Positions 43,546 to 52,190 of a stretch of DNA of 64,000 bases are shown here, one piece after another (within the stretch, counting starts at the first letter, position 1; every line of letters begins with the position of its first letter). Position numbers and translations under genes: made by a program. A model generated the notes under the pieces. That model was given only the letters and a program-made list of their open reading frames with translations, had not been told where the DNA came from and searched no databases. Source of the DNA: Bacilli bacterium (GTDB taxonomy: Bacteria; Bacillota; Bacilli; RF39; UBA660); the NCBI GenBank assembly GCA_017525015.1, contig JAFXUK010000022.1:62001-126000 (forward strand), read 5' to 3'.

Positions 43546-45693
43546 CTACTCCACTACATATTTAGGAGAAAGTGTAAGAGTAATTGCTAAACCATCAGTT
43601 ATATCAGTATCAGGTGCAACTGACTGACTAGTTACATAACCTACCCCATCTAAAGTAACTGATATACCTAACTTAGTAAGTAAGTCTTTTGCTACTTTAG
43701 AAGAATAACCAACAACATTTGGTACTTTAATATTACTATCATTAGTAATTAAGAATATAGTATCATTTGTAGTAATTACATCATCTTTACTAGGAGTTTG
43801 TTTCATAACTTTAACTCCATTTCCAAGAACTACATATTTAATACCATTAGCATCTAACATAGTCTTAGCAGTATCTAATTTCTTATTAACTAAACTAGGA
43901 ACTTTATAATCAGCTATAGCAATAGAAGCAGTTTGTGTATCACTATTACCATAATATTTAGATACATTTTTAACTATTTCTTTAATAGCATTACTTAATG
44001 CTTTTTGACTACCACCAGAAGGTCTCTTAACAGATGCATAAATAATTATTTGAGGATTACTCTTAGGATATATTCCTGAGAAAGACGAAATAATATCTTC
44101 TTGTCCTTGTAAGTATCCCCTACCATTTTCTGATGCAATCTGAGCAGTACCAGTTTTACCAATTAATTCTCCACCATCAATTCTAAAACCACTACCAGTA
44201 TTACCATATCCATTAACAGTATCATCCATTAATGAAATCATCTTTTGTACTGTACCAGTAGATGCTACTCTCTCTATCTCAGTTCTTTTATTTTCAAGTG
44301 TTACTTCTCCAGTATCAGAATCAACAATTTTCTCTACTAAATATGGTTCAAGTAAAATACCATCATTAGTTAAAACAGTCATAGCTTTAGCATTTTGAAT
44401 TGGTGTAGTAAGTATTCCTTGTCCAAATCCAGCATTATATATTTCAGTTTCATATTTAAAGTCAAGCTTTCCTTTATTTTCATTAGGAAGTTCAATACCA
44501 GTCTTTTTACCAAAACCTAATCTTCTAAAATATTGTCTTAACATCGTACTATTCATATGACGATTAATAATATTAATAACTCCAACATTACTACTATAAG
44601 CATATCCCTTATCAAAAGTAATAGTACCCCAACCATTACGATTCCAGTCACCTATTACAGTTCCATCAGATGTTTCATATGTTCCAGATCTATAAGTTTC
44701 AGATCCATTATATACTCCATTTTCCATTGCAGCCATATAAGTAAATGTCTTCATTGTAGATCCAGGCTCATAAGGAGTCTGACAAAATATATCCATATAA
44801 TTTGTAATATCCCTATAATTTGGATTAAATCCAGGATCACTAGCAGTCGCAAGTACTGCTCCAGTCTTTGCATCTAAAATAGTAACAGTATACCATTCCC
44901 AATCATATGTCTTATCAGAATTTGATATAGCTTGTTCTACAAAGAATTGAATACTAGAATTAATTGTTAAATAAATATCTTTTCCTTGTACAGCATCTTC
45001 AGTATATACTGGAGTATCAGGTATACGATATCCTTTTAAATCTTTTTGATAAGTACGAGATCCATCTTGTCCTTTTAATACTTTATCGTATTGTTTCTCA
45101 ATACCCATCTCACCTTTAATAGTACCAGTATCTTCTGACTCTTTAGCATAACCAATTACATAAGATGCAAATTTACCTTTAGGATAATATCTCTTAAAAC
45201 TTTCAATAAAATCTATTCCAGGTAACTCTAAATCTTCTATTTGATTCTTAGTAATTTCATTAAGTCCTTTACCTTTAGTACCAAACTCAGTTTGATATAC
45301 ATTTTCTTTATTTAAGAATTTAAGGATTTCATCTCTTTCCATACCTAAAATAGGTGCAAGCGCATCAGCTGTAGCCTCTTTATCAATTACATGTTGAGGC
45401 CTTTTAGGATTAGTAGTTCTCTTAGGATCTAAATATGCAATTAGTTTGTATGATGCAACATTCTGAGCTAAAGCATCTCCATCAGCAGAGTATATAGTTC
45501 CTCTTTGAGCACTAATTGTATCAGTTCTAGTAGTACGTTTACTAGCTAAATCCTTTAAATTAACCCCATCTATTTCACTAGAAGTACCTAATTGTATAAC
45601 TCTCCATATCATTACGCAAAATAAAAGAAGAGCTACAAAAATAAATACTCTTGAATACTGAATACTATTTTTTCTCTTCTTTTTCTTTTTCAA
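43546..45693 (-). CDS. pbpB: Division penicillin-binding protein 2B/FtsI, two PASTA domains, TTG start
   Basis: 715 residues. One membrane helix (~15-32), PBP dimerisation domain (RGTIYSADGDALAQN), then the transpeptidase: YEPGSTMKTF (catalytic Ser), YSSNVGVIN (SxN) and IGKTGTAQ (KTG). Two C-terminal PASTA modules follow (KVPSLVNKKLDTAKTML; VPNVVGYSSKVAKDLL), as in PBP2B and PBP2x. It cross-links septal peptidoglycan with FtsW. The only start in frame that fits is TTG at 45693, ten bases after AGGA; the candidate GTG nearby is in another frame and hits a stop. TTG starts often mean lower translation. Follows ftsL in the mraZ operon. Confidence 0.93.
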   Translation of the reverse strand: MKKKKKRKNSIQYSRVFIFVALLLFCVMIWRVIQLGTSSEIDGVNLKDLASKRTTRTDTISAQRGTIYSADGDALAQNVASYKLIAYLDPKRTTNPKRPQHVIDKEATADALAPILGMERDEILKFLNKENVYQTEFGTKGKGLNEITKNQIEDLELPGIDFIESFKRYYPKGKFASYVIGYAKESEDTGTIKGEMGIEKQYDKVLKGQDGSRTYQKDLKGYRIPDTPVYTEDAVQGKDIYLTINSSIQFFVEQAISNSDKTYDWEWYTVTILDAKTGAVLATASDPGFNPNYRDITNYMDIFCQTPYEPGSTMKTFTYMAAMENGVYNGSETYRSGTYETSDGTVIGDWNRNGWGTITFDKGYAYSSNVGVINIINRHMNSTMLRQYFRRLGFGKKTGIELPNENKGKLDFKYETEIYNAGFGQGILTTPIQNAKAMTVLTNDGILLEPYLVEKIVDSDTGEVTLENKRTEIERVASTGTVQKMISLMDDTVNGYGNTGSGFRIDGGELIGKTGTAQIASENGRGYLQGQEDIISSFSGIYPKSNPQIIIYASVKRPSGGSQKALSNAIKEIVKNVSKYYGNSDTQTASIAIADYKVPSLVNKKLDTAKTMLDANGIKYVVLGNGVKVMKQTPSKDDVITTNDTIFLITNDSNIKVPNVVGYSSKVAKDLLTKLGISVTLDGVGYVTSQSVAPDTDITDGLAITLTLSPKYVVE

Positions 45694-45714
45694 TTAAATC
45701 ACGTCCTAATACGT

Positions 45715-46017
45715 CTAACTATCTTCGACTACTGTTTTAATATTACTATTATTATAACTCAAACCTTGTTCTTCCGCAACAGCCTGAATCTTAGTTAGAG
45801 AAGCAAGTTCATCTATAGCCATTGCTAAAGATTCATTTGTTTTTTTCTGAACTTCAATCTCTTTCTTTTGCTTTTCAACTTCAAAGTTTACTTTAGCTAA
45901 AGTTGCCTTAGAAAAAACGATAGAAACAGGCGCAATAACTAGTAATAAAACTGCTAACGTATATAATAATTTTTCAAATTTAGATGTCTTTACAACCTTT
46001 TTCTTCTTTTTTCCCAT
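45715..46017 (-). CDS. ftsL: Cell division protein FtsL
   Basis: 100 residues: basic N-terminus (MGKKKKKVVKTSK), one membrane helix (LLYTLAVLLLVIAPVSIVF), then a periplasm-side coiled coil (VEKQKKEIEVQKKTNESLA) and the family's closing LTKIQAVAEEQGLSY. It forms a complex with DivIC and DivIB and helps activate FtsW-PBP2B. Sequence identity is always low in FtsL; position between rsmH and pbpB decides the call. AGGAGG precedes the ATG. Confidence 0.88.
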   Translation of the reverse strand: MGKKKKKVVKTSKFEKLLYTLAVLLLVIAPVSIVFSKATLAKVNFEVEKQKKEIEVQKKTNESLAMAIDELASLTKIQAVAEEQGLSYNNSNIKTVVEDS

Positions 46018-46029
46018 GTTGTAGTCCTC

Positions 46030-46959
46030 CTATTTTATTCTTTCAATGACTCTTAGTTTTGAGCTTCTAGCTCTCGGATTCCTTTCTAGTTCCTCATCAC
46101 TAGGAACTATTGCTTTATTAGTAACTAATTTAAAATCCGGTAAATATTCATCTGGAATGTTAGGCATTCCTTTAACTCTATCATCAATTTCACATTTATC
46201 TTTAAAATAATTCTTTACAATTCTATCTTCCAATGAATGGAAAGTAATAACTGCAACTCTTCCACCTACTTTAATTAATTCAAGGGCTTGTTCTAAAGCA
46301 GGTTCTATTACATCAAGTTCATGATTAACTTCAATTCTAATTGCTTGAAATATTTGTCTAGCAGGATGTTTATCCATACGAAACTTCATTGGCACTGCAC
46401 TCTTAATTATTTCAACTAATTCAAGAGTTGTCTCAATTGGCTTAGTTGTTCTATACTCGACAATTTTCTTTGCAATGTTATTAGAGAATTTATCTTCTCC
46501 ATATTTATAAAATATTCGAGCTAAATCTTCTTTCGAATATTGATTTACTACTTCATAAGCTGATAGCTTTTGGGATCTATCCATTCTCATATCAAGCTTT
46601 GCATCAGTATGATAAGAAAAACCTCTTTCACCATCATCTAATTGAGGCGAAGAAACTCCTAAGTCGAATAACACTCCATCAACTTCGGAAACTCCTAATT
46701 TTTCTAATTCCTCTTTCATATGAACAAAGTTGCTTTTGATGATAGTGAAGTTAGCACCGATTTTTGATAATCGATCGGTGCTATGCCGAATTGCTTCACT
46801 ATCCTGGTCAAAGGCGAATAAATACCCCTTATCTATTCTCTCCAAGATGTTACTACTATGTCCACCATAGCCTAAAGTTGCATCCACAATTATACTATTT
46901 TCGTTTAAATTTAGGGAGGAAATAGTTTCATTTAGTAGAACGCTAATATGCTTTTCCAT
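46030..46959 (-). CDS. rsmH: 16S rRNA m4C1402 methyltransferase RsmH
   Basis: 309 residues. SAM-binding motif VDATLGYGGHS, FAFDQDSEA, VLFDLGVSSPQLDD, and the C-terminal AVITFHSLEDRIVK and NPRARSSKLRVIE. It N4-methylates C1402 in 16S rRNA. The start is fixed by the TGATG overlap with the mraZ stop, so translation is coupled to mraZ. The family's usual KHISVLLNETI opening follows. A GTG one codon upstream is less likely. Confidence 0.96.
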   Translation of the reverse strand: MEKHISVLLNETISSLNLNENSIIVDATLGYGGHSSNILERIDKGYLFAFDQDSEAIRHSTDRLSKIGANFTIIKSNFVHMKEELEKLGVSEVDGVLFDLGVSSPQLDDGERGFSYHTDAKLDMRMDRSQKLSAYEVVNQYSKEDLARIFYKYGEDKFSNNIAKKIVEYRTTKPIETTLELVEIIKSAVPMKFRMDKHPARQIFQAIRIEVNHELDVIEPALEQALELIKVGGRVAVITFHSLEDRIVKNYFKDKCEIDDRVKGMPNIPDEYLPDFKLVTNKAIVPSDEELERNPRARSSKLRVIERIK

Positions 46960-47396
46960 CACAGATTCACACTTTCGTTAAATAAATTTTCGGCTATGTC
47001 TGACATATTGTCCTGTGTAGAATCAAAGAATTTGGTCCAGTCCTCTAAAGACCATATTTCTAGTCGATCACCAGTACCGATAACTACACACTCTTTGGAT
47101 AAATGTGCATATTCGATTAATGGTGTAGAAATATTAATACGACCCTGTTTATCAAATTCTACACTGGTAGCACCTGACATAAAGAAACGATTAAATACTC
47201 TCGCATCTTTTTTAGTGAAAGGTAATGAGTTTAGTTTGTCACAGATATCATTCCAATTTTTATTAGGGTACACGAAAAGACAGTTTTCAATACCTCTAGT
47301 AACAATGAAAGAATCTCCTAGTTCCTCACGAAACTTAGCAGGAATAATGATTCTTCCCTTTTCGTCAATTGAATGATGATATTCTCCAATAAACAT
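46959..47396 (-). CDS. mraZ: Transcriptional regulator MraZ
   Basis: 145 residues, starting MFIGEYHHSIDEKGRIIIPA after GGGGG; the two AbrB-like halves are visible (DEKGRIIIPAKFREELG and DKQGRINISTPLIEYA). Family members repress or activate the dcw operon by binding repeats in their own promoter. Those repeats are present directly upstream (47406-47429), the closest overlapping the ribosome-binding site. First gene of the operon mraZ-rsmH-ftsL-pbpB and two extra membrane genes. Confidence 0.96.
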   Translation of the reverse strand: MFIGEYHHSIDEKGRIIIPAKFREELGDSFIVTRGIENCLFVYPNKNWNDICDKLNSLPFTKKDARVFNRFFMSGATSVEFDKQGRINISTPLIEYAHLSKECVVIGTGDRLEIWSLEDWTKFFDSTQDNMSDIAENLFNESVNL

Positions 47397-47405
47397 ATTC
47401 ATCCC

Positions 47406-47429
47406 CCACTTTTCACCACAATCAACCAC
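47406..47429 (-). promoter_or_regulatory. MraZ operator: three GTGG direct repeats with 10-bp period
   Basis: On the minus strand GTGGTTGATT, GTGGTGAAAA, GTGGGGGATG follow each other with exact 10-base spacing (GTGG at 47426-47429, 47416-47419, 47406-47409). Known MraZ sites are short G-rich direct repeats at about this period. The last box supplies the mraZ ribosome-binding site, so bound MraZ could also block translation initiation. Confidence 0.75.
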
Positions 47430-47440
47430 TACTTAATAAT

Positions 47441-47469
47441 ATACTACCCTAATCCCCCAAAAAAGTAAA
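47441..47469 (-). promoter_or_regulatory. Possible mraZ promoter
   Basis: TTTACT (47464-47469), 17 bases, TAGTAT (47441-47446) on the minus strand, directly upstream of the MraZ boxes. Imperfect hexamers. Confidence 0.4.
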
Positions 47470-47516
47470 GTTCAAAAAATAAATTTACTTAATTTTTACA
47501 TCACTTTACAGCAAAC

Positions 47517-47553
47517 AAAAAAACTGTGGAAATTTATTTTTTCCACAGTTTTA
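47517..47553 (-). terminator. Terminator of family-A gene A4
   Basis: AAAACTGTGGAAA, seven-base loop, TTTCCACAGTTTT with T tract on the minus strand; the longest stem in the window. Confidence 0.85.
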
Positions 47554-47567
47554 ATTTTTTTATACTA

Positions 47568-48611
47568 TTAATCTATAGCTCCACAACAACTTCCACTTCC
47601 AGAAGCAGAACATCCCCAATTCCCATCAGAAATAGCAACAAATCCATCAAAACAAACATCAGCATAATACTCTCCATCGCCAGTATCACATCTATAACAA
47701 TCATTATCTATAAAATGATGAATATAACTACAATGTGAAGCTCCACCATATGCTTCTTCTAATATAGCTTTATTAGCTTCAAAATAAATACTATCTAGAT
47801 AAAACTCATAAGAGTTCTTACGTGTCGCCCCACCAGCTTTTAAATAATATAAATTATCATTTAATAAAAATCCAACATAACTATTAATAACAATATTGTT
47901 TTTTAATTCACTTTTTAAGAAAAATGTACTGTCATAAAACGCAGCCATCGCATCTTGATATGTTGTGTATGTTGGAATAGATGGCATAGCACTTCCAATA
48001 TAGATTTCAGGGCTAAAATTGACTGTATATAAAACATTATCAGGCTTAATTATTCCATTACTATTTGCTTGAACATAATTAACTGTAAAAGACAAAGTAA
48101 GCGATTGTGCCGTTGATGGTAAATCACTTGGATTAATATCATTTCTATATTCTACTCTTACACTATAAGTCTCAAGATCTTCATGCAAAAGCATATGATT
48201 ATTCTCAATCTCCATACCATCAGAATAAGTAACAGTATAATTTAAATATGCAGGTAATGTCGTTATTTCTACTCCATTTAACTTTTTCGAAATACTATCA
48301 ATCATCGCATCAATAGTTCCATCATTCTTTGCATCAATAGTAAATTCATAGAATTCTCCAGGCTCTTTTAAATTAACATGAAAACTTACTGATACATCAT
48401 CATTACCTATTTCAGGAGCATCTATTACTTGAGTTCCTGTAACAGACCCAGAAGTTACCTGAATATTATCAAAATATACATCCCATACATTTCTATCTAC
48501 ATCAGTTACTCCATTTATACTTAAAGTTGTAGTTAGATATGCATAACCAATACCTAAGAATAACAAAACCAAAGCAATCATAAATGCTAAAGATTTTTTC
48601 TTTTTTCTCAT
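47568..48611 (-). CDS. Family-A surface protein A4
   Basis: 347 residues from ATG 48611 (seven bases after GGAGAG; an ATG five codons earlier lies in that site). Starts MRKKKKSLAFMIALVLLFLG, IGYAYLTTTLSINGVTDVD, WDVYFDNIQVTSGSVTG, KEPGEFYEFTIDAKNDGTIDA and a closing LTLSFTVNYVQ: the TasA-like front. The C-terminal domain has YTTYQDAMAAFYD and SYVGFLLNDNLYYLKAGGAT, with extra cysteines (the end has CGAID after a CC pair). Its stop/start gap to A5 is 17 bases with no promoter between, so A5-A4 form a two-gene unit, unlike the other family members. Confidence 0.7.
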   Translation of the reverse strand: MRKKKKSLAFMIALVLLFLGIGYAYLTTTLSINGVTDVDRNVWDVYFDNIQVTSGSVTGTQVIDAPEIGNDDVSVSFHVNLKEPGEFYEFTIDAKNDGTIDAMIDSISKKLNGVEITTLPAYLNYTVTYSDGMEIENNHMLLHEDLETYSVRVEYRNDINPSDLPSTAQSLTLSFTVNYVQANSNGIIKPDNVLYTVNFSPEIYIGSAMPSIPTYTTYQDAMAAFYDSTFFLKSELKNNIVINSYVGFLLNDNLYYLKAGGATRKNSYEFYLDSIYFEANKAILEEAYGGASHCSYIHHFIDNDCYRCDTGDGEYYADVCFDGFVAISDGNWGCSASGSGSCCGAID

Positions 48612-48628
48612 ATAAACACTCTCCATTA

Positions 48629-49660
48629 TTAGCCTAAATTATCAAAATAACAATCAGCTTTACCCAACTGCGATACATTACATACATAACTGTCCTGTTC
48701 TTTCCAAACATTTCCACGAGGGGATGCGCCAACAAAATATGGACTTCCACAATAGTATATTAATGAAGAATCTGTACCCCTCTCTTCACAAGTCGGCTCA
48801 CCAATTAAGCTTCTTAACAGTTGTTTATTTGCTTCATAATAAATACTATCATTATTATAATTTCCAGTAGAAGAATTATATGTTGCCCCACCACCTCTTA
48901 GATAGTATATCTGACTATTTAGCTCGAAACCAACATATGACTCAGTAACAATCCCATTTTGTATTACATGTCTTAAAAACATAGATTTGCCAAAAATATT
49001 CATTGCATCAGAAGGGCTTCTATAAATAGTTAAATTAGATGGTAGAGATTGATTCAAATAAACACTTATATCACTTATAACATAAATAGAATGTTCAACT
49101 GCAACAGCACTGCCAGTAGCTTGAATATAATTAATACCAAATCCTAAAGATAAAGATTGTGCAGAAGATGGTAAATCCCCTGGATCTATATCAGTTCTAT
49201 ATTCTATTTTTATTCTATATGTTTCAATTGTATTTGCTGCAAGCAAATGATTACTTTGAACATCTACACCATCTGAATACTTAACAGTATAGTTTAAATA
49301 TGATGGTAATGTCGTTATTTCAACTGCATTTAAAGTCGAATGAATCTCTCCTATCATCGCATCTATTGTTCCTGCATTAACCGCATCAACAGTAAATTCA
49401 TAATAATCTCCAGGTTCAGCTAATCTTATATGATAACTAATAGATGTATCATTAGAAATAGTTGGAGCTTGTGTAACAAGACTTCCACTAACAGAGCCAG
49501 TTGTTACTTGAACATTTGCAAAATGCACATCCCAGCTATTACTATCTACATCAGTTACTCCATTTATACTTAAAGTTGTAGTTAGATATGCATAACCAAT
49601 GCCTAAGCATAACAAAACTAAAACAATTATAAATGTAATATTTTTCTTTTTTCGTATCAT
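48629..49660 (-). CDS. Family-A surface protein A5
   Basis: 343 residues from ATG 49660 (an ATG at 49666 is only three bases from AGGAG). MIRKKKNITFIIVLVLLCLG, IGYAYLTTTLSINGVTDVDS, WDVHFANVQVTTGSVSG, AEPGDYYEFTVDAVNAGTIDA and a closing LSLGFGINYIQ give the TasA-like front. The C-terminal domain has YRSPSDAMNIFG, SYVGFELNSQIYYLRGGGAT and four cysteines. Close to A4 over the first ~190 residues, divergent afterwards. A good promoter precedes it at 49682-49710. Confidence 0.7.
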   Translation of the reverse strand: MIRKKKNITFIIVLVLLCLGIGYAYLTTTLSINGVTDVDSNSWDVHFANVQVTTGSVSGSLVTQAPTISNDTSISYHIRLAEPGDYYEFTVDAVNAGTIDAMIGEIHSTLNAVEITTLPSYLNYTVKYSDGVDVQSNHLLAANTIETYRIKIEYRTDIDPGDLPSSAQSLSLGFGINYIQATGSAVAVEHSIYVISDISVYLNQSLPSNLTIYRSPSDAMNIFGKSMFLRHVIQNGIVTESYVGFELNSQIYYLRGGGATYNSSTGNYNNDSIYYEANKQLLRSLIGEPTCEERGTDSSLIYYCGSPYFVGASPRGNVWKEQDSYVCNVSQLGKADCYFDNLG

Positions 49661-49681
49661 ATGCATATTCTCCTACCATAA

Positions 49682-49710
49682 ATTTTACTATTGTAGATAG
49701 TTTTAGTCAA
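49682..49710 (-). promoter_or_regulatory. Promoter of the A5-A4 unit
   Basis: TTGACT (49705-49710), 17-base spacer, TAAAAT (49682-49687) on the minus strand, right after the yqeH terminator. Confidence 0.7.
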
Positions 49711-49711
49711 A

Positions 49712-49741
49712 TAAAAAAAGAAGTCTAAATTAGACTTCTTC
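49712..49741 (-). terminator. Terminator of yqeH
   Basis: AAGAAGTCTAA, one-base loop, TTAGACTTCTT with T tract on the minus strand; overlaps the stop codon. Confidence 0.8.
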
Positions 49742-50735
49742 TTGTAAATGTATCTACATCTTTATCGATATAAACATCGATAACACCTTTATCTACAATC
49801 TTAACAAATCCTAAACCACTTATAACTAAATCTTCATCATATTTCATATTATAAGTAATCTTATTTTTATCTTTAATAGAATTATTATGAAATATATTTA
49901 ATAATCTTTTTACTTTTAAATCATTAGATACAAATAAAGTAAAACTATTCTTTTCTCCTTCAACATAATCAATTCTAATTAAATCTTCAATTACAATAGA
50001 TTGATTTTTCTTTAATTGATATGTTCTAGGTTTAATCTCAGTCTTAGCAGAAATCTTCTTTACCATTTTAGGATCTACATGATTAAGTATAGATCCAGTA
50101 TCTACTAATCCAGGAGTATCAATCAAAGTTAAATGATCATTAATATCAATATTAATTGTACTTAATGTTGTAGAAGGTAATGGACTCATAGTTAACTCTT
50201 GCGTATTTTCAGAATAATTTTTAATTAACTTATTAATTAAACTACTCTTACCAGCATTAGTATGACCTACTACATAAACATTCTTACTAGTTTGAAAATA
50301 TTTAATTCTTTTTAATAAATAATCAATGTTATAGTTTTTAGCAGTACTAATAACAATAATCTCTTCAAAATGAATATTCATACTTTCTAAGTATGCTTTT
50401 ATTTTATCTTCTTTTACTGATTTAGGTAAAACATCAATTTTATTAAGTACTAATATCATTTTATTTGGAATAATAGTACGAATTTGTTCAATATTCTTCT
50501 CTAAATTTAATAAATCAGTAATATATAAAACTAAATCTTTAGTTTTACCAACATCTTTTAATATATCTACATATTCATCATTTGATTTAACTACTACTTG
50601 ATATTCTCCATAGTTTTTCATTCTAAAACATCTTTGACAAATATCATTCTCTAAATTAGTGGTATATCCTTCTTGAAGGACATTCTCATCTTGTAGAAGA
50701 ACTCCACATCCCTGACATCGTTTCTCATTATTCAT
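49725..50735 (-). CDS. yqeH: Circularly permuted ribosome-assembly GTPase YqeH
   Basis: 336 residues. N-terminal zinc finger (CQGCGVLLQ ... ICQRCFRMKNYG), then the permuted GTPase order: LNKIDVLP (G4) and STAKN (G5) come before GHTNAGKSSLINKL (G1), PSTTL (G2) and DTPGLVD (G3). Needed for 30S subunit assembly in relatives. ATG 50735 lies eight bases after GAGG; a TTG six codons upstream is unlikely. Its first eight bases overlap yqeG. Confidence 0.95.
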   Translation of the reverse strand: MNNEKRCQGCGVLLQDENVLQEGYTTNLENDICQRCFRMKNYGEYQVVVKSNDEYVDILKDVGKTKDLVLYITDLLNLEKNIEQIRTIIPNKMILVLNKIDVLPKSVKEDKIKAYLESMNIHFEEIIVISTAKNYNIDYLLKRIKYFQTSKNVYVVGHTNAGKSSLINKLIKNYSENTQELTMSPLPSTTLSTINIDINDHLTLIDTPGLVDTGSILNHVDPKMVKKISAKTEIKPRTYQLKKNQSIVIEDLIRIDYVEGEKNSFTLFVSNDLKVKRLLNIFHNNSIKDKNKITYNMKYDEDLVISGLGFVKIVDKGVIDVYIDKDVDTFTRRSLI

Positions 50736-51243
50736 AATATTTACCTCTTTCAAATATCCCTCTTTTTTGATATTTTCTCATAATTATATTTTCTATAAAT
50801 CGATTTACTCCAGTTATTTTTAATTCTTTCTCACCCATTGGATCAACAAGTACTGTAGTAATATGAAATCTATTACCTGCTAAAACATCAGTAAGTAATT
50901 GATCTCCTATTAAACACATTTCACTCTTGCTTAAATGATATTTGTTTTTTATTTTATTTAAACCTATAGTAGTAGGTTTTAAACTAAAACAAACACCATC
51001 TATATCCAAATCTTTTAAATAAGGTTTTATTCTTCTATTAAAATTATTAGTACATATAACAACTAAGAAATCTCTCTTTAATTCATAAATCAATTCTTTT
51101 ACTTCATCTGGACATTTCTTTTGTTCCATTAGACCTAAAGTATTATCCAAGTCAAAAACAAGGCATTTAATACCTCCGTTTTTTAATAGATCATAATCAA
51201 TCTCAAAAATATTTTTCTTATAAATATCCGGTCTAAATCCCAT
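50728..51243 (-). CDS. yqeG: YqeG family HAD-superfamily phosphatase
   Basis: 171 residues of the HAD IIIA class. Motif I CLVFDLDNTLG, motif II region VICTNN, and the late GDQLLTDVLAGN that carries the last acidic pair. Almost always found next to yqeH, as here, with overlapping reading frames. GGAGG precedes the ATG. Confidence 0.95.
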   Translation of the reverse strand: MGFRPDIYKKNIFEIDYDLLKNGGIKCLVFDLDNTLGLMEQKKCPDEVKELIYELKRDFLVVICTNNFNRRIKPYLKDLDIDGVCFSLKPTTIGLNKIKNKYHLSKSEMCLIGDQLLTDVLAGNRFHITTVLVDPMGEKELKITGVNRFIENIIMRKYQKRGIFERGKYYE

Positions 51244-51259
51244 AAAACCTCCGAGAAAT

Positions 51260-51288
51260 ATTATATATCATAATACTTTTTTTGTCTA
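51260..51288 (-). promoter_or_regulatory. Promoter of yqeG-yqeH
   Basis: TAGACA (51283-51288), 17 bases, TATAAT (51260-51265) on the minus strand. The -35 includes the stop codon of the upstream gene. Confidence 0.6.
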
Positions 51289-52188
51289 TTTCATGATACT
51301 CTTTTTATTTAATACAAAATGTTCCTTTTTAGGATTTACTGTACTATGACAAAATTCACATACCTTACTAGTAATCTTAGCCCCACAATTAGGACAATAT
51401 GCACTACTCTTACTATTATCTAAATCCATTACAAATTCTAAATCATATTTAAGATTAACTGTTTGTAGACTATTACCTCTAATAACTTTACCATTATCAG
51501 TTTTAATTACATAGTCTTTAAAAGAAACAGCTAAATAAGCATCAATTACAACTCTACCATCTATCTCTTCTATATTTCTAATATTAGATGAAATAAAAGT
51601 AAAATCACTCATAATATTTTTTTGACCTTTATTCTTTAATTCTTCTAAATCTGCTTCATAAGAGTCATATAATTCTAAAGAACAAAAGTTTTCTAGTTTT
51701 TTATAATCAAAATCCATCCAAGCAATTTGTACTTTAACAAAAATATCATAAAAATCATCTAATAATTTCTTCTCTGTATATTTTGGTAAATATTTCTGAA
51801 TCACTTCATCATAATTAGTTTCTATTTCACTAGTACTAGTATGACGATGAGTATTTTTAAGAATTGCTTCTTCTGTCTCATTTTTCTCAGGAATAGCCAT
51901 ACTTCTTCCATCTTTTCTCTTAGGAACAAGTAATGTACCAAGCAGACACATTAGTATTGAAAACAATGAATATGGAACTCTTCTCCCACTACTATAAGTG
52001 CCACTATCATAATCACCATAACTACTACCATAGTCACTATCATATGAATCATACCCACCATAGCTGCTTCCATAGTCTCCGCTATATCCTCCACCATAGT
52101 CATAATCCCATCCAGAGTCAGCATAAACAGGAACAGTATATAAAAGAAAAATAGATGTTATTAATATAAACAAACTACTCTTCTTCAT
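51286..52188 (-). CDS. Secreted-then-anchored protein: Tyr/Gly/Ser repeat, membrane helix, TIM44-like domain, zinc ribbon
   Basis: 300 residues. A cleavable-looking signal peptide (SSLFILITSIFLLYTVPVYA) leads into a ~45-residue Tyr/Gly/Ser/Asp-rich stretch (repeats of YGSSYGDYDS). One membrane helix follows (SLFSILMCLLGTLLV), then a TIM44-like domain (EVIQKYLPKYTEKKLLDDFY, AWMDFDYKKLENFCSLELYD) and a C-terminal zinc ribbon (CPNCGAK, CEFCHS). The repeat would lie outside and the rest in the cytoplasm. The gene three bases upstream encodes a related protein without signal or helix. Function unknown. Confidence 0.65.
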   Translation of the reverse strand: MKKSSLFILITSIFLLYTVPVYADSGWDYDYGGGYSGDYGSSYGGYDSYDSDYGSSYGDYDSGTYSSGRRVPYSLFSILMCLLGTLLVPKRKDGRSMAIPEKNETEEAILKNTHRHTSTSEIETNYDEVIQKYLPKYTEKKLLDDFYDIFVKVQIAWMDFDYKKLENFCSLELYDSYEADLEELKNKGQKNIMSDFTFISSNIRNIEEIDGRVVIDAYLAVSFKDYVIKTDNGKVIRGNSLQTVNLKYDLEFVMDLDNSKSSAYCPNCGAKITSKVCEFCHSTVNPKKEHFVLNKKSIMK

Positions 52189-52190
52189 AA

